NCBI GenBank assembly: GCA_964353355.1 | Contig: CAYGVT010000060.1 | Span: forward strand, 1 to 9,508 | Reading direction: 5' to 3' | DNA length: 9,508 nt | Source of the DNA: CAYGVT01 sp964353355 | GTDB lineage: Archaea; Thermoplasmatota; DTKX01; GCA-020343715 | Part shown: one piece after another, positions 1 through 8,800 of the stretch | Numbering within the stretch: position 1 is the first letter of the stretch | How the letters are laid out: each line of letters begins with the position of its first letter | The notes under the pieces: model-generated | Told to the model about the DNA's origin: nothing | Seen by the model: only the letters and a program-made list of their open reading frames with translations | Databases searched by the model: none | Made by a program: the position numbers and the translations under genes

Positions 1-180
1 TCCGAGTAGTACCACTTGCCCTTGACCTGCGTCGTCTCGCGCCCGTCCGGCAGCGCCCTCTTCTGCCCGGTCGCGAGCGCGGCCGCGAGGTCGTTCCAGT
101 CCATGCCATTCAGGTCAGGGGCGGGGATGCCGTAGGGCATCCGGCCTATGGCGGTTTGGTACTTGCGCTTCAGGTTCTCG
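1..180 (-). other. Conserved cytoplasmic module, downstream protein (cut at left edge)
   Basis: It encodes KRKYQTAIGRMPYGIPAPDL, GMDWNDLAAALATGQ, LPDGRETTQV and GKWYYS, after which the window ends. It is nearly identical to the module at 6100-6285, so the missing C-terminus probably also carries the SHOCT-like hairpin, although that is not seen. Confidence 0.72.
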
Positions 181-3100
181 ACGCGCATCACCTCCGCATC
201 GGGCGAAGGCTCGGGCGCGCTCCCCCCGCCCACCTGTTGGAACAGCTGCTGGACATCCTTCGAGGCCGTCTCCGTGACCTTCATCTCCATGCTGAGGCCC
301 TGCTTCGCAGGTGGGGTGCCGACGGACTCTATCTTGATCTCCTCGAACTCCTTCGTCTTGAGTCCGTCCTCCTTCGTGACGACCCGCGCAGAGCCAAGCT
401 CGAGCTCCATCTGGTCCGCGGTGGCCTTCACCTCGGCCGCCATGTACTTGAGCGCCTCGTGCTTCTCCTGCGCCTCCTCCTCGACCTCCTTCGCCTCCTC
501 GCGCCTCTTCGACATCACGAGGAATATCACACCACCGATGACGATGAGGACCACGAGGATGCCTATTATCGCGACAGTGCCGATGCCGGCGCCGTCACCG
601 TCGTCAGGCGGTGGCGGCGGCGGTGGCGTCGGGATGTCCTTGGGCTCGATCGTTATCACGATGTACGCGCTCTTCGAGAAGCCGGGGTCGCTGACCGTGA
701 GCGTGATGTTGTATGTGCCGGGGGACGTGAAGTTCCACGTCAGGCTCGTCCCCTCGCCGATGAGGTTCGTGCCGTTCCAGTACCACTTGAACGTCAGGGC
801 CTGCCCGTACTGCGTGTCCGGGTCCTCGCACACGCCGATGAGCGAGAACGTCACGTTCACCTTGAACTTGTCACCGTTCCTCGGGTTCACGATGCGGGGC
901 GCGTCCATGGGGTCGTTGACGTTGATGACGGAGATGGTGAAGTTGAGCGTGACCTTCGCGCCCGGCGTCGCGGTGTCGTACATGAACAGCGCGAACCGCA
1001 GCGTCCCGACCTCGTCGTTCCCGGGCTCGAACGTGAGCTGCCCGGTCGCCTCGTCCACCGTCACGGCCGTGGTGTTGACGGAGAACACGAGCTCGTCCCT
1101 CTCCACGTCCACGGCCCCCACGTCGATGACGAGCCGCTCGCCCTGGTCGACGCTCAGGGCGACGGGGTCCGCCGTGATGGGCTCGCCGTTGACGGCGGTG
1201 AACCGCGGCCTGTCGTTCACCGCCGTCACGGTCACGAACGCGGTCTGCGACGCCGACAGCGTGCCGTCGGAGGCGATGAACGTGATGCCCTCCTCGCCGC
1301 TCCAGTCCTGCTCGGGCCTGAGCGTGACCTTCCCCGTCGACGGGTCGATGCTCACTTGGATGTGCTGGGGGACGGGGTTGACCGAGAACGTGAGCGCGTC
1401 CCCGTCCGGGTCCTCGAATGCCTTGGAAAGGTCCAGCCACTGGCTGTCCACCGCGTCCTCCGCTATCTCCGGGTTGGGCAGCGGGGTCTTCACCTGGGGC
1501 GGCGCGTTCACGATGACGACCCATGCGGTCGTCGGCAGCCCCTCGTCGAGCCCGTCGTAGGCGCGGACCTCCACCGACCAGTTCTGGGCGCGCTCCGTGA
1601 AGGGCGCCGTGACCGTGTCCGATGTGAGAGACGCGTTCAGCACGCCGTCCCTGTACCATCTGTACCGGTATGTGAGCGCCGTGGTCTCGATGTCCGTCGC
1701 GGACGTCACGATCTGCACAGAGAGCGTGGATGATGTCGTGGGGCTCTCCGGGATGATGCGCACCGCGGGGGCCGTGGGGATGTTGTTGAGAACGACGAGC
1801 ATGTTCGGGAACTGCACGTGGCCCGAGGACATGCTGTCAGCGTCGACCACCACGACGCGGAAGTCGTAAGGGCCCACCGGGGCGTCCGCGCGCGGGCGCA
1901 CCGTGGCGCGCCAGGCCCCGTCCGAGAAGGCCGGGGCAGCGATGAGGTAGGTGGCCCAGGTGCCGGTGCCGTTGAGCCGGTGCTCGACGGTGACGCGCAG
2001 GTCCTTCGCGGGGTCGTACTCGTCCGTGACGTTCACCCACAGCGAGCCCTGCTGTAGCCGCAGCAGGCTGCCCTGCGAGACGCCGAGCTCGAGGACGGCC
2101 GGGGCCTTGCGGACGCGCTTGGTCCAGTTGAGCCAGAGGTCGTCGAGCGTGAAGCCCGAACTGTAGTAGGCGCCGCTGGCGACCGCCATGACGCGGACCG
2201 CCGGGTGCTCCTTGAGCATGAAATCGCCCTCGATGACCACCTCGTTCGTGCCGGTCGTCATCGTGGCTTCGGCGAGCACCTCCCACGTCGTCGCGTCGAC
2301 GACCCTGATGGTACCGGAGCGGCCCGCCGCAAAGGAGGCCGTGTACCTGAGGGTGTGGAACGCCCCCGCGTCGGACGGGTCCTCGGGTGTGATGGGTCTC
2401 GAGAGGTATCCGAGCCAGCCCCCGCTGATGAACTCGGCCGCGACCACGTCTGATGCCCCCTCCGTGGGGAGAGACCTCCACGTGGGCGTCGGCAGGTGTA
2501 TGCCGCTCGCGTCGAAGATGCGCGATGGTATCTTGCTGCTGCTGCCATTGTATGCGCAGGCGAACACGAGGTCCCTGACCGAGAGGTCAACTTGACCCGA
2601 GTTGATGACGGCCGATGCGCCCACGGTCGGTAGGACCGCATCTGGTACCGTCCTTGATGACCGGTCGAACGGGACCTCGTAGATGTACGAGCCGACCTCG
2701 TAGCTGCCGGCGTTGTCCCTCGAATTGGCGAAGATGACATCTCCCCGCCCATTGCTGCCCCCGCCCAGGTCCTTGATCAGCACATCCTCCGCGCCCGAGG
2801 TCCTCAGGCCGGTGGGTGTGGCCTCGAAGCCCCCGCCGGCCTTCCCCCAGTAGATGTAGCTGTCGATCTCGGTGGAACCAGCGTGGAAGCTGTTGGCGAA
2901 CACCAGGTCACTCCACCCATCGATATCCAAGTAGCCGACCGCGACCGCCCTCGCGCCCCTCGTCGGGAGCCTGTGGGTGGGGGTTGCACCGTCGAAACCG
3001 GTCGCGCCCTGCATGAAGACCATGCTGTCGGTGGAGGTCGACGACGCGTCCCTGTAGCACGAGAACGCCAGGTCGAGCCTCCCGTTCCCGTCCAGGTCGC

Positions 3101-5696
3101 GTGCCACGACGCCCGTCGCGCCAGCGGTCGCGAACTGCACGTCCGGGGTCGCGTTGAACCCCGCGGCAGAGCCCCAGAACAAGGTGCTGTTGACCAGGTA
3201 GTCGGTCCCGTTCTGCTCCTGGGCGAACACGACGTCGACGTCTCCGTCCCCGTCCAGGTCCTCGAGCAGCACGTCGGACGCCCCAACGGTGGGGAACTCC
3301 CAGTCGGGTTGCTCCCGCCAGCCGATGGGGGAGTTGAGGAAGAGCGGGCTTCTGGCCGCGTAGGTCGTGTCGTCGAGCTGGTGGACCGCGAAGATGGCGT
3401 CATTGATATAGTCGCCATTCACGTCCGCGACCGCCACAGCGGCCGCGCCCCGAGTGTTGAAAGTCATGGGCGGCTTCGTGTAGCCGTAGCCGGCCGTCCC
3501 CTGGAACATCACGGGCCTCACGTCGAACCCCGTGTCCCCCCGGAGGCTCGCGAACAGCAGGTCGACGTCAGGGTACCGCGTCTCACGGGTGAGCGTGCCA
3601 TCCCTAACGACCGCGTTCACCACCCTCTCCACCTTGGCGGTCCCGTAGAACTGCTCCCGCCACGCGCCCTTGTACATCCACTTGACCATGATGCGGTCCA
3701 GCACCGGCGTCGTCCAGTTGAACTCGGAGGTGAGCGTGACCTCGACTTGGATGATGCCCTCGACCACTATCCTGGACAGGTCCACGTCCATCCCCGGGAG
3801 CCCCTCGTAGCCTGGTATGGGCTTGCCGGAGGCGTCCAGGACCGTGAGGGACACCGTGGTGTTCGCCGGCAGCGTTCCGTCGACCACCAGGACGTCCCAC
3901 TTCTTGACCGACGGGTCGATGGTGATGGGCTCGGTCGTGAAGGTGCCCTTGTAGTACCTCCCGCCGCCGGCCCTCGGGATGGCCGCGGCGACGTCGTAGT
4001 TGTGCGCGCCGGCCTTGGTGATGGCGGCGGTCGTCGGCCACGCGGTGCCGCCCCTGAAGAGCAGGAATTCGACGCTTGTCGACCACGAGGGGATGATGAT
4101 GTCGTCGTACCCGTCCTTGTCGACGTCAAGGCACGTCATGGCGTCGGAGATGGCCGCGCTGAAGCCGGTGTGCATCCTCGAGTCCGACCAGCCCGTGGCC
4201 GCGCCCTCGAAGAAGTGGCAGGTGTTCGACGGGTTCGTGCCGTCGAAGGTCGCGATGTCTACATACCCGTCGCCGTTGATGTCCCCGGCCGCGACGGCCC
4301 AGAGGGTCCCGCCCGGGATGGTGAGCTGGTAGTCCGCCGTCGCGTCGGGCCCCGAGGGCGAGCCCAAGTAGACGAGGGATTTGCCGCTCGACCTGCCGCC
4401 CAGGAGGATGTCCAGGTTGCCGTCCCTGTCGAGGTCGCCGAGGTAGGAATCTTGGCAGTTGGCGATGGCGTACGTCCGGTCCGCGGTCGTCGAGATGCCC
4501 GAGGGCCCGCCGAGGAAGAGCTTGCCGGCGCCCGAGGACGAGAACACGAGGTCGTCGTAGCCGTCCGAGTCGACGTCGCCGCAGTCCACACGTCGGAACG
4601 CCTGCCCGGTGAGCACCTCGTCGGGCGTCGAGTGGATGGTGCGGCTGCCCGTGCCGTAGAATACCCAGGAGTCCGAGGTCCCCGCGAACGCGATGTCGAC
4701 GTACCCGTCGCCGTTGACGTCGCCCGTTGAGATGTGCGAGACGTGGTCGACGTTGATGGTCGCGTAGGACGAGCCCGACTCCGACCACGTCCCGTCCGAT
4801 GCGCCCCAGTGCACGCGGGAGTCGTCGGCCCCGTCGTAGCCCACGATGAGGTCGAGGTAGCCGTCCCCGTCGACGTCGTCGAAGGCGACCGCGCCCTTCG
4901 AGCCGCCCGTCGTGAAGTGGGTGGCGTCGTTGTAGCTGGTGTGACCTCCATTGGGGTAGTAGAGGGTGAGGTCGGTGACCCCGCCCACGAACGCGAGCGC
5001 GGGGTGGGCCTCGTACTCCACGGCCCCCCCGCCGCCCTTGCGGGTGAGGTTGACCTCGACGCAGCCGCCCGTGAGGTTGATGCCCCTGACGTCGTCCATC
5101 TTGCCCATGCCCAGGAAGTCGTCGCGCCACTCCTCGAGCCCGATGTAGTATAGGGACCAGGAGAGCAGGCGGGGGCGGTCGGCCCCGACGCCGTAGAGGT
5201 TGACCTGGATGCGCAGCTGTGGATAGCTTGTCGGGACGATGGTGATGACGCTCACGTCAGGCGTCGAGTGGGCCTTCGCGAACCCGGGCACAGGCTCGTT
5301 GGCGTAGCCGACCTCGGACGGCTCCTTGGTCGCGTCGAGCACCGACACCTTGATGGAGCTGGCCCCGGGCGTTTCGACCTCGAGGTAGATGAGGTCGTAG
5401 CGGTAGTCGGGGGGGCACGTGATGACGGATGTGGCGATCCAGCCCTCGTCGAAGCCCGCCTTGAGGTGGGCCTCGCCCCCTGCGACATCGATGCCCACGA
5501 GGCCGCCCGTGGGCACGTACACGTGGCTGAGGTCGTCGAGCGAGTCGGACCAGGGGGCGGGGTCGGCCATCGGCACGATCGAGGTGGGGTTCATGGAATC
5601 CTGGCCCGAAGGAAACCCAATGATGGGCACGGAGGCCGGGCCCACAAGGACGGCAATCATCAGGATGGCGCTCAACCGACCATAGGTACGGGACAT
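1..5696 (-). CDS. Giant type I surface protein with two beta-propellers, Ig/cadherin/PKD-like domains, TM helix and cytoplasmic tail (3' end cut by window)
   Basis: One frame stays open from the ATG at 5696 to the left edge: 1898 complete codons and no stop. By comparison with the upstream paralogue about 80 residues are missing, giving roughly 1980. Approximate order: signal peptide 1-27; jelly-roll-like module 95-205; six DxDxDGxxD FG-GAP/VCBS loops beginning at 274, 326, 374, 421, 472 and 524; second jelly-roll-like module 590-700; seven T-x-G-A-x-x-V blades beginning at 748, 803, 857, 912, 966, 1024 and 1078; third jelly-roll-like module 1105-1195; Ig/PKD-like 1200-1395; two cadherin-like domains 1400-1595; PKD-like 1595-1685; Pro-rich hinge; TM helix about 1705-1728 followed by SKRREE (positive inside); cytoplasmic tail. 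The start is supported by an in-frame TAG at 5721-5723, GGCGGTG six bases upstream, and a hydrophobic leader. Surface display is well supported. Adhesion or ligand sensing is inference from architecture; no catalytic motif is visible. Confidence 0.93.
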   Translation of the reverse strand, partial: MSRTYGRLSAILMIAVLVGPASVPIIGFPSGQDSMNPTSIVPMADPAPWSDSLDDLSHVYVPTGGLVGIDVAGGEAHLKAGFDEGWIATSVITCPPDYRYDLIYLEVETPGASSIKVSVLDATKEPSEVGYANEPVPGFAKAHSTPDVSVITIVPTSYPQLRIQVNLYGVGADRPRLLSWSLYYIGLEEWRDDFLGMGKMDDVRGINLTGGCVEVNLTRKGGGGAVEYEAHPALAFVGGVTDLTLYYPNGGHTSYNDATHFTTGGSKGAVAFDDVDGDGYLDLIVGYDGADDSRVHWGASDGTWSESGSSYATINVDHVSHISTGDVNGDGYVDIAFAGTSDSWVFYGTGSRTIHSTPDEVLTGQAFRRVDCGDVDSDGYDDLVFSSSGAGKLFLGGPSGISTTADRTYAIANCQDSYLGDLDRDGNLDILLGGRSSGKSLVYLGSPSGPDATADYQLTIPGGTLWAVAAGDINGDGYVDIATFDGTNPSNTCHFFEGAATGWSDSRMHTGFSAAISDAMTCLDVDKDGYDDIIIPSWSTSVEFLLFRGGTAWPTTAAITKAGAHNYDVAAAIPRAGGGRYYKGTFTTEPITIDPSVKKWDVLVVDGTLPANTTVSLTVLDASGKPIPGYEGLPGMDVDLSRIVVEGIIQVEVTLTSEFNWTTPVLDRIMVKWMYKGAWREQFYGTAKVERVVNAVVRDGTLTRETRYPDVDLLFASLRGDTGFDVRPVMFQGTAGYGYTKPPMTFNTRGAAAVAVADVNGDYINDAIFAVHQLDDTTYAARSPLFLNSPIGWREQPDWEFPTVGASDVLLEDLDGDGDVDVVFAQEQNGTDYLVNSTLFWGSAAGFNATPDVQFATAGATGVVARDLDGNGRLDLAFSCYRDASSTSTDSMVFMQGATGFDGATPTHRLPTRGARAVAVGYLDIDGWSDLVFANSFHAGSTEIDSYIYWGKAGGGFEATPTGLRTSGAEDVLIKDLGGGSNGRGDVIFANSRDNAGSYEVGSYIYEVPFDRSSRTVPDAVLPTVGASAVINSGQVDLSVRDLVFACAYNGSSSKIPSRIFDASGIHLPTPTWRSLPTEGASDVVAAEFISGGWLGYLSRPITPEDPSDAGAFHTLRYTASFAAGRSGTIRVVDATTWEVLAEATMTTGTNEVVIEGDFMLKEHPAVRVMAVASGAYYSSGFTLDDLWLNWTKRVRKAPAVLELGVSQGSLLRLQQGSLWVNVTDEYDPAKDLRVTVEHRLNGTGTWATYLIAAPAFSDGAWRATVRPRADAPVGPYDFRVVVVDADSMSSGHVQFPNMLVVLNNIPTAPAVRIIPESPTTSSTLSVQIVTSATDIETTALTYRYRWYRDGVLNASLTSDTVTAPFTERAQNWSVEVRAYDGLDEGLPTTAWVVIVNAPPQVKTPLPNPEIAEDAVDSQWLDLSKAFEDPDGDALTFSVNPVPQHIQVSIDPSTGKVTLRPEQDWSGEEGITFIASDGTLSASQTAFVTVTAVNDRPRFTAVNGEPITADPVALSVDQGERLVIDVGAVDVERDELVFSVNTTAVTVDEATGQLTFEPGNDEVGTLRFALFMYDTATPGAKVTLNFTISVINVNDPMDAPRIVNPRNGDKFKVNVTFSLIGVCEDPDTQYGQALTFKWYWNGTNLIGEGTSLTWNFTSPGTYNITLTVSDPGFSKSAYIVITIEPKDIPTPPPPPPPDDGDGAGIGTVAIIGILVVLIVIGGVIFLVMSKRREEAKEVEEEAQEKHEALKYMAAEVKATADQMELELGSARVVTKEDGLKTKEFEEIKIESVGTPPAKQGLSMEMKVTETASKDVQQLFQQVGGGSAPEPSPDAEVMRVENLKRKYQTAIGRMPYGIPAPDLNGMDWNDLAAALATGQKRALPDGRETTQVKGKWYYS
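512..592 (-). other. Transmembrane helix coding segment, downstream protein
   Basis: It encodes IGTVAIIGILVVLIVIGG followed by VIFLVM, an unbroken hydrophobic run of about 24 residues. A proline and acidic stretch (PPPPPPPDDGDG) lies outside it and SKRREE directly inside, which fits an N-out, C-in single-pass anchor. Confidence 0.92.
2430..3460 (-). repeat. Seven T-x-G-A-x-x-V propeller repeats (second propeller of the downstream protein)
   Basis: Seven repeats begin with NTRGAAAV, PTVGASDV, ATAGATGV, PTRGARAV, RTSGAEDV, PTVGASAV and PTEGASDV, spaced 54-58 residues apart. Most are followed by a loop and then a D-L-V/A-F-A strand. Seven regular blades fit a closed seven-bladed propeller. The Asp-rich loop is good in early blades (DVNGDYIND, DLDGDGDVD, DLDGNGRLD) but decays in later ones (DLGGGSNGRGD, then no recognisable loop), so calcium binding is probably limited to part of this propeller. 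Confidence 0.85.
4092..4890 (-). repeat. Six FG-GAP/VCBS calcium-loop repeats (first propeller of the downstream protein)
   Basis: Six copies of an Asp-rich loop of the type D-x-D/N-x-D-G-x-x-D are spaced 47-52 residues apart: DVDGDGYLDL, DVNGDGYVDI, DVDSDGYDDL, DLDRDGNLDI, DINGDGYVDI and DVDKDGYDDI. Each is followed by a hydrophobic strand, as in the FG-GAP/VCBS blades of integrin alpha-type propellers, where such loops bind calcium. All six keep the acidic positions, so calcium binding is likely. A partial blade before residue 274 (HPALAFVGGVTDLTLYYP) could complete a seventh. The equivalent region of the upstream gene lies outside the window. Confidence 0.88.
5607..5696 (-). other. Signal peptide coding segment, downstream protein
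   Basis: The first residues are MSRTYGRLSAILMIAVLVGP followed by ASVPIIGFPSGQ. This is a short basic N-region, a hydrophobic core of about 14 residues and a polar stretch with small residues, typical of a Sec signal. Cleavage is likely between residues about 22 and 30, but the exact site cannot be fixed by eye. Confidence 0.82.
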
Positions 5697-5702
5697 TGCC
5701 CC

Positions 5703-5709
5703 CACCGCC
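5703..5709 (-). promoter_or_regulatory. Shine-Dalgarno sequence for the downstream gene
   Basis: GGCGGTG, one mismatch from the archaeal and bacterial GGAGGTG, sits six bases before the ATG at 5696. It overlaps an in-frame GTG at 5703-5705, which argues for the ATG rather than that GTG as start. Confidence 0.6.
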
Positions 5710-5749
5710 TTGCCGCGACGCTAGCCGGGGGCCTTCATCTCACGCGCAT

Positions 5750-5757
5750 CTTATACC
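5750..5757 (-). promoter_or_regulatory. Candidate archaeal TATA box, proximal
   Basis: GGTATAAG on the minus strand. Use of this box would start transcription near 5726 and leave a leader of about 30 bases that includes the Shine-Dalgarno sequence. It is an alternative to the distal box; sequence alone does not decide between them or exclude read-through from the upstream gene. Confidence 0.35.
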
Positions 5758-5812
5758 ACTTCGCTAGCTCAGTGGAACCAGGACCCTCGGCGAGTAGACA
5801 AAGGGGGCGCTC

Positions 5813-5820
5813 TAATATAA
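5813..5820 (-). promoter_or_regulatory. Candidate archaeal TATA box, distal
   Basis: TTATATTA on the minus strand, in an otherwise GC-rich gap between the two genes. If used, transcription would begin about 25 bases downstream, near 5790, giving a leader of roughly 90 bases. It resembles the archaeal box A, but there is no clear purine-rich BRE in front. Confidence 0.4.
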
Positions 5821-5862
5821 GTGTATGGTGCCGGGACACCCTCGCCTGATGATTACCAGATG

Positions 5863-8800
5863 CTAATCCTCGACCCACTCCTCCCCCGAGGCGCCCTGCC
5901 CTTGTGCCTCATTTGCCTCGAGCTTGACCTTCAGTTCCTTATATGCCTCTTCGGATATCTCGCCGAGGATGAACCGCTCCTCGAGCTTCGCCAGCAGCGT
6001 GGCCTTGTCGACCTTGGGCGCGACCGCGGCGGCGGCCACTGCCCTCCTGGGCTCGGCCTTGGGTCTGGCACCGTGCTCCTTGAGGAACGTCGACGAGTCA
6101 GAGGGGTCCGAGTAGTACCACTTGCCCATGACCTGCGTCGTCTCGTGGCCGTCCGGCAGCGTACGCCTCTCCCCGGTCGCCAGCAGGGCCGCGAGGTCGT
6201 TCCAGTCCATGCCCTTCAGGTCGGGGGCGGGGATGCCGTAGGGCATGCGCCCGATGGCGGTGGCGTACTTGCGCTTCTCGTTGTCGACGCGCATCTTGTC
6301 CTGGTCCGCGGCCGAGGCCGCGGTCTCCGTCCTCGCCATGTCCTTGAACAGCGCCATCGTCTCCTTCGACGCCGCCTCCGTCTCCTTGGGCCTCATGGTG
6401 AGCATCCGGTCCTCCATGCCCTTCGCCGTGGCCACCGCGGCCTCGCCGCCAGGCCCGCGGCTCTCGATCGTGACCTCCTCCAGCTCCCCAGCCTGCACCC
6501 CGCCCGCCTTGGGCACGACGGCTGCCTTCCCGGTCTCCATCTCCATCGCGTCCGCGGTCGCCTTGACCGCCGCGGCCATCCGCCTGAGCGCGACCTGCCT
6601 CTCGTCGACCTGCTCCTCCGCGACCTCCGCTTCCTCGATACGCTGCTCGCGCCTGCGCGAGAGGACCAGGAACATGACAGCGCCTATGACCACGAGCACG
6701 ACGAGGATGCCTATTACCATGATGGTGCTGATGCTGCCGTCGTCACCATCCTCGGGTGGAGGCGGAGGCGGTGGGGTCGGGATGTCCTTGGGCTCTATCG
6801 TGATGAGCACGAACGCCACCTTCGAGAACTCGCCGTCGCTCACGACCAGCGTGATGTTGTACGTGCCCGCGGTGGTGAAGTTCCAAGTCAGGCTCGTGCC
6901 CTCGCCGATGTAGTTCGTCCCGTTCCAGTACCACTTGAACGAGAGGGGTTGCCCGTACTGCGTGTCCGGGTCGGTGCACGCCCCGATCAGAGAGAACGTC
7001 ACGTTCGCCTTGAACTTGTCGCCCGCCCTCGGGTTCACGATGCGCGGCGCGTCCATCGGGTCGTTGATGTTGACCACGCTCAGGGTGAAGTTGAGCGTCA
7101 CCTTCGCGGACGGGCTCGCCACGTCGTACATCGTGAGCGCGAACCGCAGCGTGCCCACCTCGTCGTTGCCGGGCTGGAACGTGATGGCCCCCGTCGCCTC
7201 GTCCACGTCGACGGCCGTCGTGTTCACAGAGAACACCAGCTCGTCGCCCTCGACGTCCGCTGAGCCGACCGTGATGATGAGCTGCTCGCCCTGGTCCACG
7301 CTCAGGGCGACCGGGTCCGCCGTGATGGGCTGCCCGTTGACCGTGGTGAACCGCGGCCTGTCGTTCACCGCCGTCACCGTCACGTACGCGGTCTGCGAGG
7401 TCGAGAGCGACCCGTCCGACGCCCAGAACGTGATGCCCTCCTCCCCGCTCCAGTCCTGGACCGGGCGCAGCGTGACCTTGCCTGTCGCCTGGTCGATGGT
7501 GACCCCGATGTGGTCGGGGACCGGGTCCACGGAGAAGGTGAGCGCGTCCCCGTCCGGGTCCTCGAACGCCTTGCTGAGGTCTATCCACTGGTCGTCTGCC
7601 GCGTCCTCCAGTATCTCGGGGGTCGGCAGCGGCGTCCTCACCTGCGGCGGGGCGTTGACGATGACGACCCACGCCGCGGCAGCCGCGCCCTGGTCGAGCC
7701 CGTCGAACGCGCGCACCTCCACGGACCAGTTCTGCCCGCGCTCGGTGAAGGGCGCCGTGACCGTGTCCGAGGTGAGCGTCGCGTTCAGCACGCCGTCCCT
7801 GTACCATCTGTAGCGGTAGGTGAGCCCGGTCGTCTCTATGTCCGTCGCGGACGTCACGATCTGGACCGAGAGCGTCGACGACGTCGTGGGGCTCTCGGGG
7901 ATGATGCGCACCTCGGGTGCCGAGGGCAGGTTGTTGACGACGAGGAGCGCGTTCGGGAACTCCCAGTACCCTGACGACATCATGTCGGAGTCGATGGCGA
8001 CCACGCGGAAGTCGTACGAGCCCACGGGCGCGTCCGCGCGCGGCCGCACCGTGGCGCGCCAGGCTCCGTTCGAGAAGGCCGGGGCCGTGATGAGGTAGGT
8101 GGCCCATGTCGTGGTGCCGTTGAGCCGGTGCTCGACGGTCACGCGCAGGTCCTTCGCGGGGTCGTACTCGTCCGTGACGTTCACCCACAGCGAGCCCTGC
8201 TGTAGGCGCAGGAGGCTGCCCGAGGAGACGCCAAGGTCGTCCACCACGGGCGATTTGCGGACGCGCTTGGTCCAGTTAAGCCAGAGGTCGTCGAGCGTTC
8301 CGAAGCCTGTCGCCATGACACGCACTGATGGATGCTCCCTGAGATTGAAGGCGCCCTCGATCAAAATCTCGTTCGTCCCGTTCGCCATCGCGGTCTCTGT
8401 GAGCACCTCCCATGTCTTCGCATCAACGACCTTTATCATTCCTTTGCTGCCAGTTATTGCTGTGTACCTCAGGGTATGGAAGGTACCGGCATCGGATGGG
8501 TCCTCTGGCGTGATGGGCTTCGAGAGGTATCCAGTGATATATGAGATAAAGTGATTAAAGGAGGTCGCATAGACATCCGATGCTCCCTCTGTGGGCAATT
8601 CTGTCATCTTGAAGATATGTTCCGGATACTCACTCTGATTGAAGATACGGGATGGAATCTTATAGCTACTTCCATTGTAGGCAGAGGCGAACACAAGACT
8701 TGGTACGAAATTCATATTAGTATCAGACCATACAGGGAATTCAGCGATGGCCGAGGTCCCTACTGTCGGCAACACGACGTCCGGTACCGCCCTTGATGTC

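Larger units (their letters stand above)
1..3378 (-). repeat. Tandem duplication, downstream copy (visible homologous part)
   Basis: This stretch aligns co-linearly and in the same orientation with 6107-9508. The offset is 6130 bases at the propeller end, 6148 near base 2000 and 6106 at the left edge, so several in-frame indels separate the copies. It encodes the second propeller through the conserved tail module. The homology probably continues past both window edges. Confidence 0.93.
5697..5862. other. Intergenic gap between the tandem paralogues
   Basis: These 166 bases hold two TATA-like boxes and the Shine-Dalgarno sequence of the downstream gene. I see no RNA gene, no T-rich tract that would mark an archaeal terminator after the TAG at 5863, and no convincing hairpin. 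The gap lets the downstream gene have its own promoter without excluding co-transcription. Confidence 0.6.

Noticed and set aside
156..1733. Long open frame on the plus strand (525 codons), with similar ones at 2883-4730 and 5821-7263
   Set aside because: They are antisense to well-supported coding sequence, very rich in Arg, Val, Gly, His and Asp, and show no domain pattern. Open antisense frames are expected opposite GC-rich genes with many GAC, GTC and CTC codons.
1837..2481. Minus-strand frames overlapping the real genes in another phase (also 871-1659, 4126-5130, 6743-8188)
   Set aside because: They are out-of-phase shadows with Arg/Gly/His-rich translations. The true frame continues through each of them without a break.
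1..5696. Possible frameshift in the downstream gene
   Set aside because: I checked the phase at several landmarks (bases about 102, 846, 2031, 3228, 4278 and 4860) and all lie in the same frame with no stop codon.
5762..5800. tRNA-like D-arm motif (tagctcagtgg) on the plus strand
   Set aside because: There is no matching anticodon arm, T-loop or acceptor stem around it; the match is short and by chance.
5825..5850. Possible terminator hairpin after the upstream gene (ggtg ... cacc)
   Set aside because: The stem is only four or five pairs and no T-rich tract follows it.
8551..8796. 81-codon plus-strand frame with a less biased composition than other shadows
   Set aside because: It is antisense to the AT-richer block of the upstream gene, where random composition looks more natural; no Shine-Dalgarno or homology supports it, and the minus-strand frame aligns with the paralogue.
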